Positions 17,969-26,548 of a stretch of DNA of 62,805 nt are shown piece after piece. This DNA is from Chrysochromulina parva. Its lineage: Eukaryota; Haptophyta; Prymnesiales; Chrysochromulinaceae. The stretch is from contig PJAB01000020.1 in the NCBI GenBank assembly GCA_002887195.1, positions 1-62,805 of the forward strand, read 5' to 3'. Position 1 is the stretch's first letter; each line of letters begins with the position of its first letter. The notes beneath the pieces are model-generated. The model had not been told where the DNA came from and made no database searches. It worked only from the letters and a program-made list of their open reading frames with translations. Both the position numbers and the translations under genes were made by a program.

Positions 17969-19624
17969 CTATAAACCTGATGCCTTAGCGCGAAAACGCG
18001 ACGCTGCACCACATCCTAACCACAGTGGGTTAATTCGACGACGATCTGCTCGACGATCCGCTGCAGATAGCTTGGAATGATTTCTTGCATGATTTCTGTC
18101 CAACCTTTTTTTTTTGGAGCCGTGCATGCGCATCTCGCCGTTCAGGGCGTCGTGTGAGTGATGAGCATGGCTTTGAGGCATGTGGCCCTTCAAACTGCCG
18201 CCCAAGCATCCGACCACCCTGGCGACCTGCTCCTCTATGAAGCTTGATGCGTTCGAACTGTCGCCACAGCCACAGCACTCCAAGAGCACCCTGGCCATGT
18301 GTGCAAAGCCCTCGGCATCGTCAATGGTCGGTCTCGTCAGTCTCGTCAATCTCGTCGATTGGCTGCCCTCGGTGTCGTCGCCTTTCCGTTGTCTCGCGGA
18401 GAGGCCACAGAACGTTTGGTCGAGCGCATCGCGACAAGTGGCACATGTCAACTGGCGCGCGACGAATGGCGCAGACTGGCGAGGCTGACGAGACCCGGAG
18501 TGAGGTGCAGCGAGCAACATGTGCGTGGTTGCTATGACCGCTTTGAAGTCCTCCTGGTTGCCGTGCATCAGATTGCAGCTGAGGTTCGGCACACGACGAT
18601 TTGTAACCTTGTGCGGCAGAGGGCACTTGTCCTGGTGGCGCAGGAAGAGCTCACGGTCTTGGTTGAAAAAGAGGTGCGAAAGCTGCCGATTCCAGCCGCA
18701 GGGGAGGATTCGAAAGAGCGCCGGGTCGCGCTCGAATACGGCGGTGTAGAAGAGTTGGTCGCCGAGCCAATAGAAGTCGCCACATTCCCCCTTCGCGCAT
18801 GCGTGAAGGTGGCCCTCGTAGCGTGGGCTGCGCATGCGCTCAAGGTGCAGCAGCTGCACGCCCCCGTTGAAGCTGAACCCGGATCGGAATGTGCGAAAGC
18901 GAGAGCTGCCCGACGGATCTGCCGATGGCTGCTGTTCTATAGCCAGCCCAACAGCCGCACCATTTGAGAAGGTGTCAAACTCGCGCCAAAGCAGCGCGAG
19001 GTCGCTACCTTCGGCGAGCATGACGTCGGTGTCCAGCACAATCACACGCTCGAGACCGCGTGGCAGCACACGGTGGAGCAAGGGCTTGTACATGTACGTA
19101 GCGGCCCACGGTGCAGCAGGTCGATGATCTGGCTGGGCCGCCAGCCGAGCAAGGTCGGAGTGCAAGGCTTGGAACTCGGGTGGAAGGCTGCTGGTCAGGT
19201 ATTGCGACCAGTCACCTTGTAGTGTGCGTCTTTCGTCGGTCACAATGTGGACACGGACCGGGAGGCTGCTTGATGCGCGAATGTGACGCACCATGAGATC
19301 CATTTGCTGCCCAAAGTGAGGTCCCTTTGACATTCCAACTGCAAGCAGCACGACATGCATTAGGGCGTCGTGCGGTGGACTTCGTTCACTCTCGCGGCGG
19401 TTGCTCGGTACCGCCTCTTGAAGAAAAAAGCAGGCAACGGCAAGCATCATGCCTAACAACATGGAAGCAGCGAGCATCGCAATCACCCAGGCCAACGAGA
19501 CTATGAACTGGTAATTGTCACCTGGATAGCCTATCGCCTCCATCACGGTTCTCTCCATCGTCGAGACTCGAGAGAGCGCCCACAGGCATACGACGGAGGA
19601 CTCAAGTACAGTATCCATTTCCAT
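17969..19624 (-). CDS. GT8-like glycosyltransferase, type II membrane protein
   Basis: About 551 aa from ATG 19624; the frame is open to 19891 but would overlap the divergent gene starting at 19805. A hydrophobic helix near residues 35-60 (AWVIAMLAASMLLGMMLAVA) gives the short-cytosolic-tail topology of Golgi enzymes. The catalytic domain has the metal-binding DxD in RVIVLDTDVMLAEGSD, FSFNGGVQLLHLERM and YWLGDQLFYTAVF, the order seen in GT8 and LARGE/xylosyltransferase-like enzymes. The His/Lys-rich C-terminal 200 residues with several Cys are not recognised and could include unspliced sequence. Donor and acceptor cannot be told. Confidence 0.78.
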   Translation of the reverse strand: MEMDTVLESSVVCLWALSRVSTMERTVMEAIGYPGDNYQFIVSLAWVIAMLAASMLLGMMLAVACFFLQEAVPSNRRESERSPPHDALMHVVLLAVGMSKGPHFGQQMDLMVRHIRASSSLPVRVHIVTDERRTLQGDWSQYLTSSLPPEFQALHSDLARLAAQPDHRPAAPWAATYMYKPLLHRVLPRGLERVIVLDTDVMLAEGSDLALLWREFDTFSNGAAVGLAIEQQPSADPSGSSRFRTFRSGFSFNGGVQLLHLERMRSPRYEGHLHACAKGECGDFYWLGDQLFYTAVFERDPALFRILPCGWNRQLSHLFFNQDRELFLRHQDKCPLPHKVTNRRVPNLSCNLMHGNQEDFKAVIATTHMLLAAPHSGSRQPRQSAPFVARQLTCATCRDALDQTFCGLSARQRKGDDTEGSQSTRLTRLTRPTIDDAEGFAHMARVLLECCGCGDSSNASSFIEEQVARVVGCLGGSLKGHMPQSHAHHSHDALNGEMRMHGSKKKRLDRNHARNHSKLSAADRRADRRRINPLWLGCGAASRFRAKASGL

Positions 19625-19804
19625 ATGTGGACAAATCCCTGCGAAAAGGTTGCACGAAAAGGTCAGTATTATAGACACGACACACGGATGTGACTCGGCC
19701 ACTTCCACACGAAACATGGACGATGGGCACATGTTTCTTTGCGAGAAGGTTCCTGCCCATAAATTTCCCCACACCACGACGATAGACACTCGATTGACCC
19801 GCAC

Positions 19805-20278
19805 ATGCACCGCGTTCTGCGCCGCTTCATGCTGCTTCTGCTCGCTGCTCTCATTCCGATCACGGATAGCGTTCTTCTGTCGCGTGGTCAAGTACTTCTT
19901 CGTCTGGTAGCAGGACCGACGGCTACAATATTGACTTCTCAGCGGGCTGCGGCGTCCACCCGGGAGACCTTGTTTGGCACAGGCTCAGCGGAGCGCTGTG
20001 AGAACGGCGAGGGTGAGGCATGCTCGCGGCTCGCTGACGGCAACGATTACATCATGAAGCTCCAGGCTAGGAGTAGAGCCAACAAGGAAAAGAACGCAAG
20101 GGAGCTCTACGAGAAGACTGTGCGTCAGCTTGGCTATTCGGACTTTATGGACCAGCTCAACCTTAATTTGGTACTGCTCTCCAATGGCTCATATGCGGTG
20201 CTGACCCCGGAAGTGTACGCTGAGAAGCGAAAGGCTGGCAAGATTAAGCCCGGCTCGGTGGACGAGCTCTTGGATTGA
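19805..20278 (+). CDS. small protein with signal peptide, possible plastid protein, unknown family
   Basis: 157 aa. Residues 1-22 form a signal peptide (RRFMLLLLAALIPITDSVLL). It is followed by a Ser/Thr/Arg stretch that could be a transit peptide, together giving the bipartite presequence used for secondary plastids. The mature part is soluble and charged: NDYIMKLQARSRANKEKNA, YEKTVRQLGYSDFMDQLN, then VLTPEVYAEKRKAGKIKPG at the C-terminus. I do not recognise the family. Divergent from the glycosyltransferase gene and convergent with the METTL25-like gene. Confidence 0.7.
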   Translation: MHRVLRRFMLLLLAALIPITDSVLLSRGQVLLRLVAGPTATILTSQRAAASTRETLFGTGSAERCENGEGEACSRLADGNDYIMKLQARSRANKEKNARELYEKTVRQLGYSDFMDQLNLNLVLLSNGSYAVLTPEVYAEKRKAGKIKPGSVDELLD

Positions 20279-20531
20279 TTGAGGTGGCGAGCGCCTGCCC
20301 GATGGTGACGGCAAACTAGTAATGATAAGAGGACCGAGGTTGTACTTCCTCAAAGGGACGAACCGAACCCACACGCACATGCCATGTTTGAATAGGTGGA
20401 CCAGATATTTTACCACGCTCGGCTCGTGTATGCGCTACATATTCAGGAGTATGCATGAATTAAGCAAGTAGCGGCATGTTGGCGGGTGCTTTTTGCTCCT
20501 CAACGCCGTCCGCCGGCGCACAGGGCCTCCT

Positions 20532-22226
20532 TTATTGGACCAAGAAATCGGCGGGCATTCTCTTGCGGGCGACGATGGCGACGTTGCGGACCGAGCGCTC
20601 TGGCTTAAACACGGGCACCGCACGTATGTCCTCGCACACACCGCTCTCGTGCAGGAATAGGACGTGGTCGACCAGGAGTAACGACTCCACCAGTGGTGCC
20701 AGCGCAGCCTGCAGTGCCGCGATGGCTGCCACGCGGCGAGCAGCGTTCACGACCCCATCGGTGCATCTCGTCTCTGCGTAGCGAGACAATTCTGAGCGGT
20801 CCAACCTGTTCGCTGGTAGCCCAGCTTGTGCGAGGGCCCCTTCGACGAACGCGACAAACTCCGATCGTCCAGTGGAGGCCGTCTCGCCCTGGCCTTGATC
20901 CTGTGCCTGCTGCCTCGCCCGCAGGTGATGATGCTTCCGAGCCCCACCGGTAGACACCCGAGTGCCAGCGGGCACAAGATCTGCATAGCGGTCGCGTACC
21001 AGAGCAGCAAATAGGCAGTTCCACAGCTGCCTGAGCACAGCAGCAGGCGGCGCAGCGCCATCCGCCGTGGCAGATGCAACATCAAGCCAAGCCGTTGGCA
21101 AGGCCGCCGCCTCGCGCAGTGTGGCGGTCATGCGAGCGTCGCGCGACAGGACGAGACCGGTCGCACGCACCGTGTCGGAGAGCGGGAAGCCCGCCGTCGT
21201 TGCAGCGGCGAGGGCCACCGACGGCACTCTCGCTGTCCTGGGCCTGATCTCGGGCATTTGGGCCGTCCTGGGCCTGATCTCGGGCATTTGGGCCGTCCTG
21301 GGCCTGATCTCGGGCATTTGGGCCGTCCCAGGCGAGGACAGGGCAGCCTCTACCGTCGGAGACGTCCCACATGGCTGGCAAACGGCCCGCATTGCCCAGT
21401 GCTCGGCGCCGCACGGATCCGAGTCCACAGTCAGCAGATTGTAGCAGCACGGCACCAGCACGAGGGCCGCGACGCTGGGTGCCAGTGCAAAGCAGCGCGT
21501 GATGGTTGGGCTCAGGTCGCCACATGCATGCAACGCGCAGAGCACGACGCCCGAGCTGGCGGCGGCACCACCAGCCGCAGGCCAAGCCTCCGAACAAATC
21601 CTGTCGACAATCGCCGGCGCGTGCTCATCCGGTACGATGGTACGTTGCCAAATGCGCACATGACCACCTTCGGCAGAGCGGGATGCCAATGCGGCAGCAG
21701 TCGCTGCCACATCCTCCTGGGTTTCCAGACCCACAACATCAAGCCCGCAAAGAGCGCTCAGGTGTGAAGCGAGGCTGCCCTTGCCACACCCAATGTCGAT
21801 CGCACGCGAACACTTGCATGCCACTGCCACGGCCGCAATCAGCGCCGAAAGCTTCTCGACCTCGTGCGATTTCTTGGCCCGCTTTGCCGCCTTGGTGTAT
21901 GACTTCATGGCACCGATGGATGCAGAGTCCGAAACCTCCTCTTCGTCGGATGGCTGGCGGTGTATTGCAAGGTGTCTATGCAGCGCGATAAAGTGTGCCA
22001 AAGATGGCGGTGGATCGCCGCAGCGAGTTGGCAACGGGTCTATGTGGAGCCGTCCGAGCTCTGTGAAAGTCAGCTTCTCGAGGTAGCTCTGCCAATCTCC
22101 AGGCACGCTACGCCATACATCGCATACGAGCAGATCCTGGCTATGCAAAAGAAGGTAGGACGATGCGTGAATGTGTGCCGCGAGCCCACGAGCTCGTTGA
22201 GCCCAAGCAGAAAAATCGTCGGACAT
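20532..22226 (-). CDS. METTL25/RRNAD1-like methyltransferase
   Basis: 564 aa from ATG 22226. Family blocks: MKSYTKAAKRAKKSHEVEKL ahead of SAM motif I DIGCGKGSLASHLSALCGL, the acidic residue in VVGLETQ, and CALHACGDLSPTITRCF followed by LVLVPCCYN. These are the signatures of the METTL25 family, whose members are thought to methylate RNA or protein; the substrate here is unknown. A perfect 30-bp, three-copy tandem repeat at 21241-21330 inserts three copies of TAQMPEIRPR in frame. The C-terminus has the family's hydrophobic helix region ending FKPERSVRNVAIVARK. Confidence 0.85.
   Translation of the reverse strand: MSDDFSAWAQRARGLAAHIHASSYLLLHSQDLLVCDVWRSVPGDWQSYLEKLTFTELGRLHIDPLPTRCGDPPPSLAHFIALHRHLAIHRQPSDEEEVSDSASIGAMKSYTKAAKRAKKSHEVEKLSALIAAVAVACKCSRAIDIGCGKGSLASHLSALCGLDVVGLETQEDVAATAAALASRSAEGGHVRIWQRTIVPDEHAPAIVDRICSEAWPAAGGAAASSGVVLCALHACGDLSPTITRCFALAPSVAALVLVPCCYNLLTVDSDPCGAEHWAMRAVCQPCGTSPTVEAALSSPGTAQMPEIRPRTAQMPEIRPRTAQMPEIRPRTARVPSVALAAATTAGFPLSDTVRATGLVLSRDARMTATLREAAALPTAWLDVASATADGAAPPAAVLRQLWNCLFAALVRDRYADLVPAGTRVSTGGARKHHHLRARQQAQDQGQGETASTGRSEFVAFVEGALAQAGLPANRLDRSELSRYAETRCTDGVVNAARRVAAIAALQAALAPLVESLLLVDHVLFLHESGVCEDIRAVPVFKPERSVRNVAIVARKRMPADFLVQ
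21241..21330. repeat. 3 x 30-bp tandem repeat inside the METTL25-like gene
   Basis: Three near-perfect 30-bp copies (unit starts GGCCTGATCTCGGGCATTTG), only the last two bases of copy three differ. In frame, it adds ten residues per copy to a linker. Confidence 0.95.
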
Positions 22227-22416
22227 GATGCGGTTGCGTCCGCGAAGACAGTCCGCGAGAAAAAGAGAAGGAAGAATGGATTTGTGTGTGAACATCAACG
22301 ATGTGGACTGAATGAGTTTGATATGTCACGTGTGTGAATGACGTGTTGTGTGTATTCATAATGAATGACTGTGTTTGTGTGTACGAATACGGTATTCGGA
22401 GCGGCGGCGCGAAACA

Positions 22417-22878
22417 ATGGAGCCCGGTTGGTTCGTGCTGCTCGTGTTCATGTTGGTGGAGGTGCTGCTCGTTCTTCTGCTCGTCATGCCCATGCCCAAC
22501 AACGCAGTGCGTGGCGCCGTGGTCAATTTGGTCTCATCGCTTTGGGACCAGTCGGGGCTCCGCTATACCTTTTACATCTTCTTGGCTGCGGATGTTTTCT
22601 ACTTTTGGTACGTATGCGACGCTCTCTTACACCCGCTCTACGATTTTGGATTAATCATGCCCTTTGAGGTGGTGAGTTGCGAAATCAAGGCTGGCATGTA
22701 TCAGGCCGAGAGGAATGCTTACATCACCGGGTTCTCGCTGTTCCTCTTCCTGATCTTGCATCGCCTCATTGACATCCAGAAAAGATTGCACATGTCACGA
22801 GAGGCAGCCAAAAGCGCCGGAGCTCCAGTGCCGATGGGCCAGCCTGTCGATCCTGCCGGAAAGTTCCACTATCAGTGA
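22417..22878 (+). CDS. BAP31-like ER membrane protein (short form)
   Basis: 153 aa from ATG 22417 in ACAATGG context. Three hydrophobic segments (WFVLLVFMLVEVLLVLLLV; YTFYIFLAADVFYFWYV; AYITGFSLFLFLILHRLI) and the family blocks YVCDALLHPLY and QAERNAYITGFSLFL identify the N-terminal domain of BAP31/Yet proteins, ER membrane chaperones that help sort membrane proteins. It lacks the long cytosolic coiled coil and any KKXX retrieval signal of animal BAP31 (about 246 aa), ending soon after the third helix. Divergent promoter shared with the METTL25-like gene. Confidence 0.9.
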   Translation: MEPGWFVLLVFMLVEVLLVLLLVMPMPNNAVRGAVVNLVSSLWDQSGLRYTFYIFLAADVFYFWYVCDALLHPLYDFGLIMPFEVVSCEIKAGMYQAERNAYITGFSLFLFLILHRLIDIQKRLHMSREAAKSAGAPVPMGQPVDPAGKFHYQ

Positions 22879-23779
22879 TCAAGACGCCCAGCAGCCTTTG
22901 CCCGGCGAGCATCACATTCGCTCGTGATGGAGAGCGACGCAGCCAATCGATTGGTATCCTACCCATCATGGCAGGCTGAGGCGTGAGGGGCACATGAGTG
23001 TGGCACTAGCTGCGCACGCATGCAGTTGAGAATGCAGTCTGCGCAAGTTGAGACTTTGCTGCCCTGCAAGATTCGAGTAACTCGCTTTTCGTGTCGTCGC
23101 GTCGTCAGTTACTTTTACAGTTAGTCCGGTCGGGTGGCGGTGGGGCTCTGGCGCGTCCACACTCAGGTGCAGGAGAGCTCGACCCAGGGGTCCGGTCCCA
23201 CAGGACGGTCACTAGATGGTCACCACAGCCGCAAAATCATCTGCGGTACTGTACCGGTAAAAAGACACCGCACACCTAACGCACACCGGGGGTAGCCGGG
23301 ACACACACGGGAGTCGGGACACACACGGGTGACGGACACACCGAGAACCTCCACACGATCAGCGCGACGACCGAAACCGCGGCCGACTCAACAGCCGCAG
23401 CCCCGGAGCCGACCGCTCCCCTCGGCCGACTCAGAAGAGGCCACCCCCAGCGAACCCGACCCTGCCGCCACCCGCTTCCAGAGCGCCTCCCCGCGCCTGC
23501 TCGAAGGCAGTCGGCGAAATGAAGGCGCGCGCGGCAGACGCGTAGCGGCCGGCGGTGCGGCCAGACCGGTATTGTAAGTCATGTAGTTTTACAAACTTAC
23601 TGCACATCGCGGCCGTCGAGCAGCGCGAATACCTGCGCAGCGTGCGCGCCGACCCGAGCGCCGCGTACCGGTACCACCGGTACGAATTCGTGTTTAATCG
23701 GTTACAAAAACCGCCGCGAGCGCGCGACACAAAAGACACACTCCTCGACCTCGTGCTCTCGACCGCGCGCGCGTCAATC
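22879..23779. other. intergenic spacer with a copy of the dispersed CCGGTAAAAAG element
   Basis: Carries the dispersed element at 23253-23330 and, at 23375-23442, a stretch resembling 39698-39790 (both contain CAGCCGCAGCCCCGG and CCGACTCAGAA). No gene supported; frames are Arg/Pro-rich. Confidence 0.5.
23253..23330 (-). repeat. dispersed ACCGGTAAAAAGACACCG element, copy 1
   Basis: ACCGGTAAAAAGACACCG at 23253-23270, then a related ACCGGGGGTAGCCGGGACAC with CACACACGGG repeats. Strand is given relative to the orientation in which it precedes the genes at 39.4 and 48.1 kb. Confidence 0.75.
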
Positions 23780-25423
23780 ATGGCGGACTCTTCTCTCTCC
23801 TCGCCAACTCCCCGTGGAACACTCTTGAACAAGCGGATTACCGGGTGGGATAGCCCAATCGGCTTGCAGCCCAAGCCTGCACCACGTGCTGCATCTGCGA
23901 TCGCTGCACCGCCATCTGTAGGCGAGGTGCCGGGCCAGCACCGCTCCCCACAATTGCAGCCACCAGCAGTCACGGCAGCACAGGACTCAGACAACGTGGG
24001 CTTAAACTTCGACGAATTTTGTGCACTGGTCCGCAAACGTGAGGCCGGTCAGCACACCATGGAAGAGCTTCACAAACGCTTCCAGCAACTCGATATCACC
24101 AGAAGCGGTCGAATCGAGTTGCACACATATACCTTGCGCGATGCACTCGCCCGGTCGGTCACGCGGCTCAGCGAGATCTTTGAGGTCTGGGACGAAGATG
24201 GAAATGGCATGGTCGACTTGCGAGAGTTTCGGCGTGCGGTGCGCTCGCTCGGATACTCGGGCGTGCCGTTGGAGCACATTGATCAGACCTTTCACGAATT
24301 TGACGAGGACAACAGCGGCCTGATGTCGCGCTTCGAAATGCAGAAGAAGATTCGTCAGTATGCAGGCCATCTCGTGACCCAGCAGCACGCGCTTCGACGC
24401 CTCGATGATACCATTGTGGACCGGCGCGGCGCGGTGCTGTCCACAACGGTCAAGATCGACCGCGATAGCAAACGTTCCGTATCTGAGCAGGTCCGCGAAG
24501 CACTGGAAACCAACATGGTGCGCGTCATTGACCTATTCCGTGATTGGGATGAGGACGGCAACGGACTCGTCGGCCGCAACGAGTTTTTCAAGGGCGTCGC
24601 GGCATTGGGCGTGCACGTCACGCGCGCCGAGGCTAACGAGCTCTTTGACGAATTCGACACCGACAACAGCGGCTCCATTGAATACTTTGAGCTTCACAAG
24701 TTGCTGCGGCAGTCCTCAGCAAGATTCGATTGGAAGGCCATTCGGGCAAGGCGGAGTCCACTTACTGCAAAGTCAGCTTCGCATGCGACGTGCCCGTTCG
24801 CGAAACCAGCTTTTGGCGGTTACGGCTTTAATCATATTGGACTGCCTATTGAGTCTGTTACGCGGTCGGTTGTCAAAAGCCGCTTCTTGGAGGTCAAGGA
24901 CAGCAAGTCCGAGCCAGGAAAGGAAGCGTCGCGCGTTGAAAATCGGCCCGCATCCTCTCGATCCACGAGTGCACGCGCCAAGAGTCGCAAGGCGGTACAA
25001 GTAAGCCCCAAGGAGGTCTGGATGCACACGGCGCTACACGAGCCCGGACGCGAGTATGATAGTCGCTACCTGCCGCCCACGGAGCATGCAACTGCTCAGC
25101 CCTCACCTCAGCAATACAAGACGACACTTTCTCTCGAGAGCTCATCTTCATCGCGATCTCGACGAAACAGTAGATCTGAGCCCTATTACGAGCCACCCCC
25201 CTATCTATCGGAGCCTTTCAGCCCGGGACGAACGCACAAATCGTTGCCACAACGCCTCAAGTCGAATCCCGATTGGCAAGGGCAGCCGAGTATTTCCTTA
25301 AGGCCTGAACAACAATCAAGAGGTCGCAACACGCCAGGGCACCCATACCTCCTGTCGCCACCTTGCTCGCCCTCTTCAAATGGCTCGCCACATCACGCTC
25401 GACCTCCTTGGGTCGCGTCATAA
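23780..25423 (+). CDS. EF-hand calcium-binding protein with four EF-hands
   Basis: 547 aa from ATG 23780 (TCAATCATGG). Four EF-hand loops are readable: a degenerate one at DITRSGRIELHT, canonical DEDGNGMVDLRE and DEDNSGLMSRFE in the first half, then DEDGNGLVGRNE and DTDNSGSIEYFE. They come as pairs separated by about 120 residues. The Pro/Ser-rich C-terminal 220 residues look disordered and contain repeated Ser-rich stretches. A cytosolic or flagellar calcium sensor is possible; no enzyme domain is attached. The frame is open far upstream but that part is in GC-rich spacer. Confidence 0.88.
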   Translation: MADSSLSSPTPRGTLLNKRITGWDSPIGLQPKPAPRAASAIAAPPSVGEVPGQHRSPQLQPPAVTAAQDSDNVGLNFDEFCALVRKREAGQHTMEELHKRFQQLDITRSGRIELHTYTLRDALARSVTRLSEIFEVWDEDGNGMVDLREFRRAVRSLGYSGVPLEHIDQTFHEFDEDNSGLMSRFEMQKKIRQYAGHLVTQQHALRRLDDTIVDRRGAVLSTTVKIDRDSKRSVSEQVREALETNMVRVIDLFRDWDEDGNGLVGRNEFFKGVAALGVHVTRAEANELFDEFDTDNSGSIEYFELHKLLRQSSARFDWKAIRARRSPLTAKSASHATCPFAKPAFGGYGFNHIGLPIESVTRSVVKSRFLEVKDSKSEPGKEASRVENRPASSRSTSARAKSRKAVQVSPKEVWMHTALHEPGREYDSRYLPPTEHATAQPSPQQYKTTLSLESSSSSRSRRNSRSEPYYEPPPYLSEPFSPGRTHKSLPQRLKSNPDWQGQPSISLRPEQQSRGRNTPGHPYLLSPPCSPSSNGSPHHARPPWVAS

Positions 25424-26548
25424 AGTACGAATAGATGACTATGATGCCATTACGTGATGCTGGACGGTGTTCGATGGGTACGACGAGGGTCGACGACACG
25501 TCGAGTCGTCGAGATGCACACGTGTCTCGAGCCACCAACCATCGCATGCGTGTGGCTCGATCTGTGTGTGCGTTCTCTGCGCTGTGACTCGCGGGTGTGT
25601 TGGTCCGCCTCGGTCCGGCGACGTTGTTCAGCGAGTTGTTCAGTAACCGCCATAACTAACTCGTAACTGCACGAAGGTTACTGAACAACGCGCCGGATTA
25701 ATAAGCAGAAATACCCCCCCCCGCCCCCCCCCCCTTTTACCGGCTTACGACCCCGACGCCGACCTCCGATGCTTATCCGTTGCGGCTCCGAGCGTCTAAC
25801 GCCTCGTCATCGGACGTGATTCGACGACGCCGGAGCCCGGACCCGCGGACGTGCGGACGTGCTCGGGCCGGGCGCCCCGGACCCGGCCCCTGCTGGGCGA
25901 GACTCCGCGGTCGATCGTCCCGGTGGGTGAAGACGAGGATTGAGAGCGTCGACGTAAGTCGACGTGTCATGTACTGGAGTGTCAGTCACTAAACGGTCAA
26001 CTAACTTTGTGGTCGCCCGTTAACCGTGTATAATATCAGCGCAGCAGCCTGACGGCGACCGCGGAAAGGCGAAGCGCAGAGCGCTTGACGCGTTGATATT
26101 TTCTTGAGGAAGTTGAAGTGTGAACTTCCAGTATGAAAGAGAAAGAGCGCGGAGCGCTCTTCGAGCTATGAATACGGAGAGTAGGACGTCCAGAAAGCTA
26201 GTGCGCTAACACGATTGATAAATCTTCGTTGTCGCGGACAAGTCACATTGAATGTGCGGCGGGCGAACGAGCAGCGAACAACCGGGAAAGGTGACGTAAG
26301 TTGGTAAGTAAAAAACAATGCCAAAAGTCGATGTTACAAGTTTCGTCATAGTGACCTCGTAGAGTTTCGTAATATCCGTATTAGGCAACGATGTGGTTTC
26401 GTCACTAGGGTTACCGGTAGTAAATCTCCGAAGGATATACACGCACGCACCCCGCTATAGGGTCGAGAGCCTCGACACGGTTCGCATCGAACTCAAGCGT
26501 CAAGCACAAAAGGCTTGTACACGAGGCTCAAGAAGCGCGCTAAAGCGC
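25424..26548. other. convergent spacer with poly-C tract and stem-loop
   Basis: About 1.1 kb without a credible gene. Contains the inverted repeat at 25635-25689, a C-tract with one G interruption near 25714-25735, and an AT-rich end (26200-26400). Codon usage of the short frames is unlike the flanking genes. Confidence 0.5.
25635..25689. repeat. perfect 14-bp inverted repeat (stem-loop)
   Basis: GTTGTTCAGTAACC at 25635-25648 is the exact reverse complement of GGTTACTGAACAAC at 25676-25689, with 27 bases between. An extra GTTGTTCAG lies just upstream at 25623. Confidence 0.9.

Noticed and set aside
25714..25735. Poly-C tract as a functional signal
   Set aside because: Single occurrence; homopolymers of this size are also prone to sequencing error.
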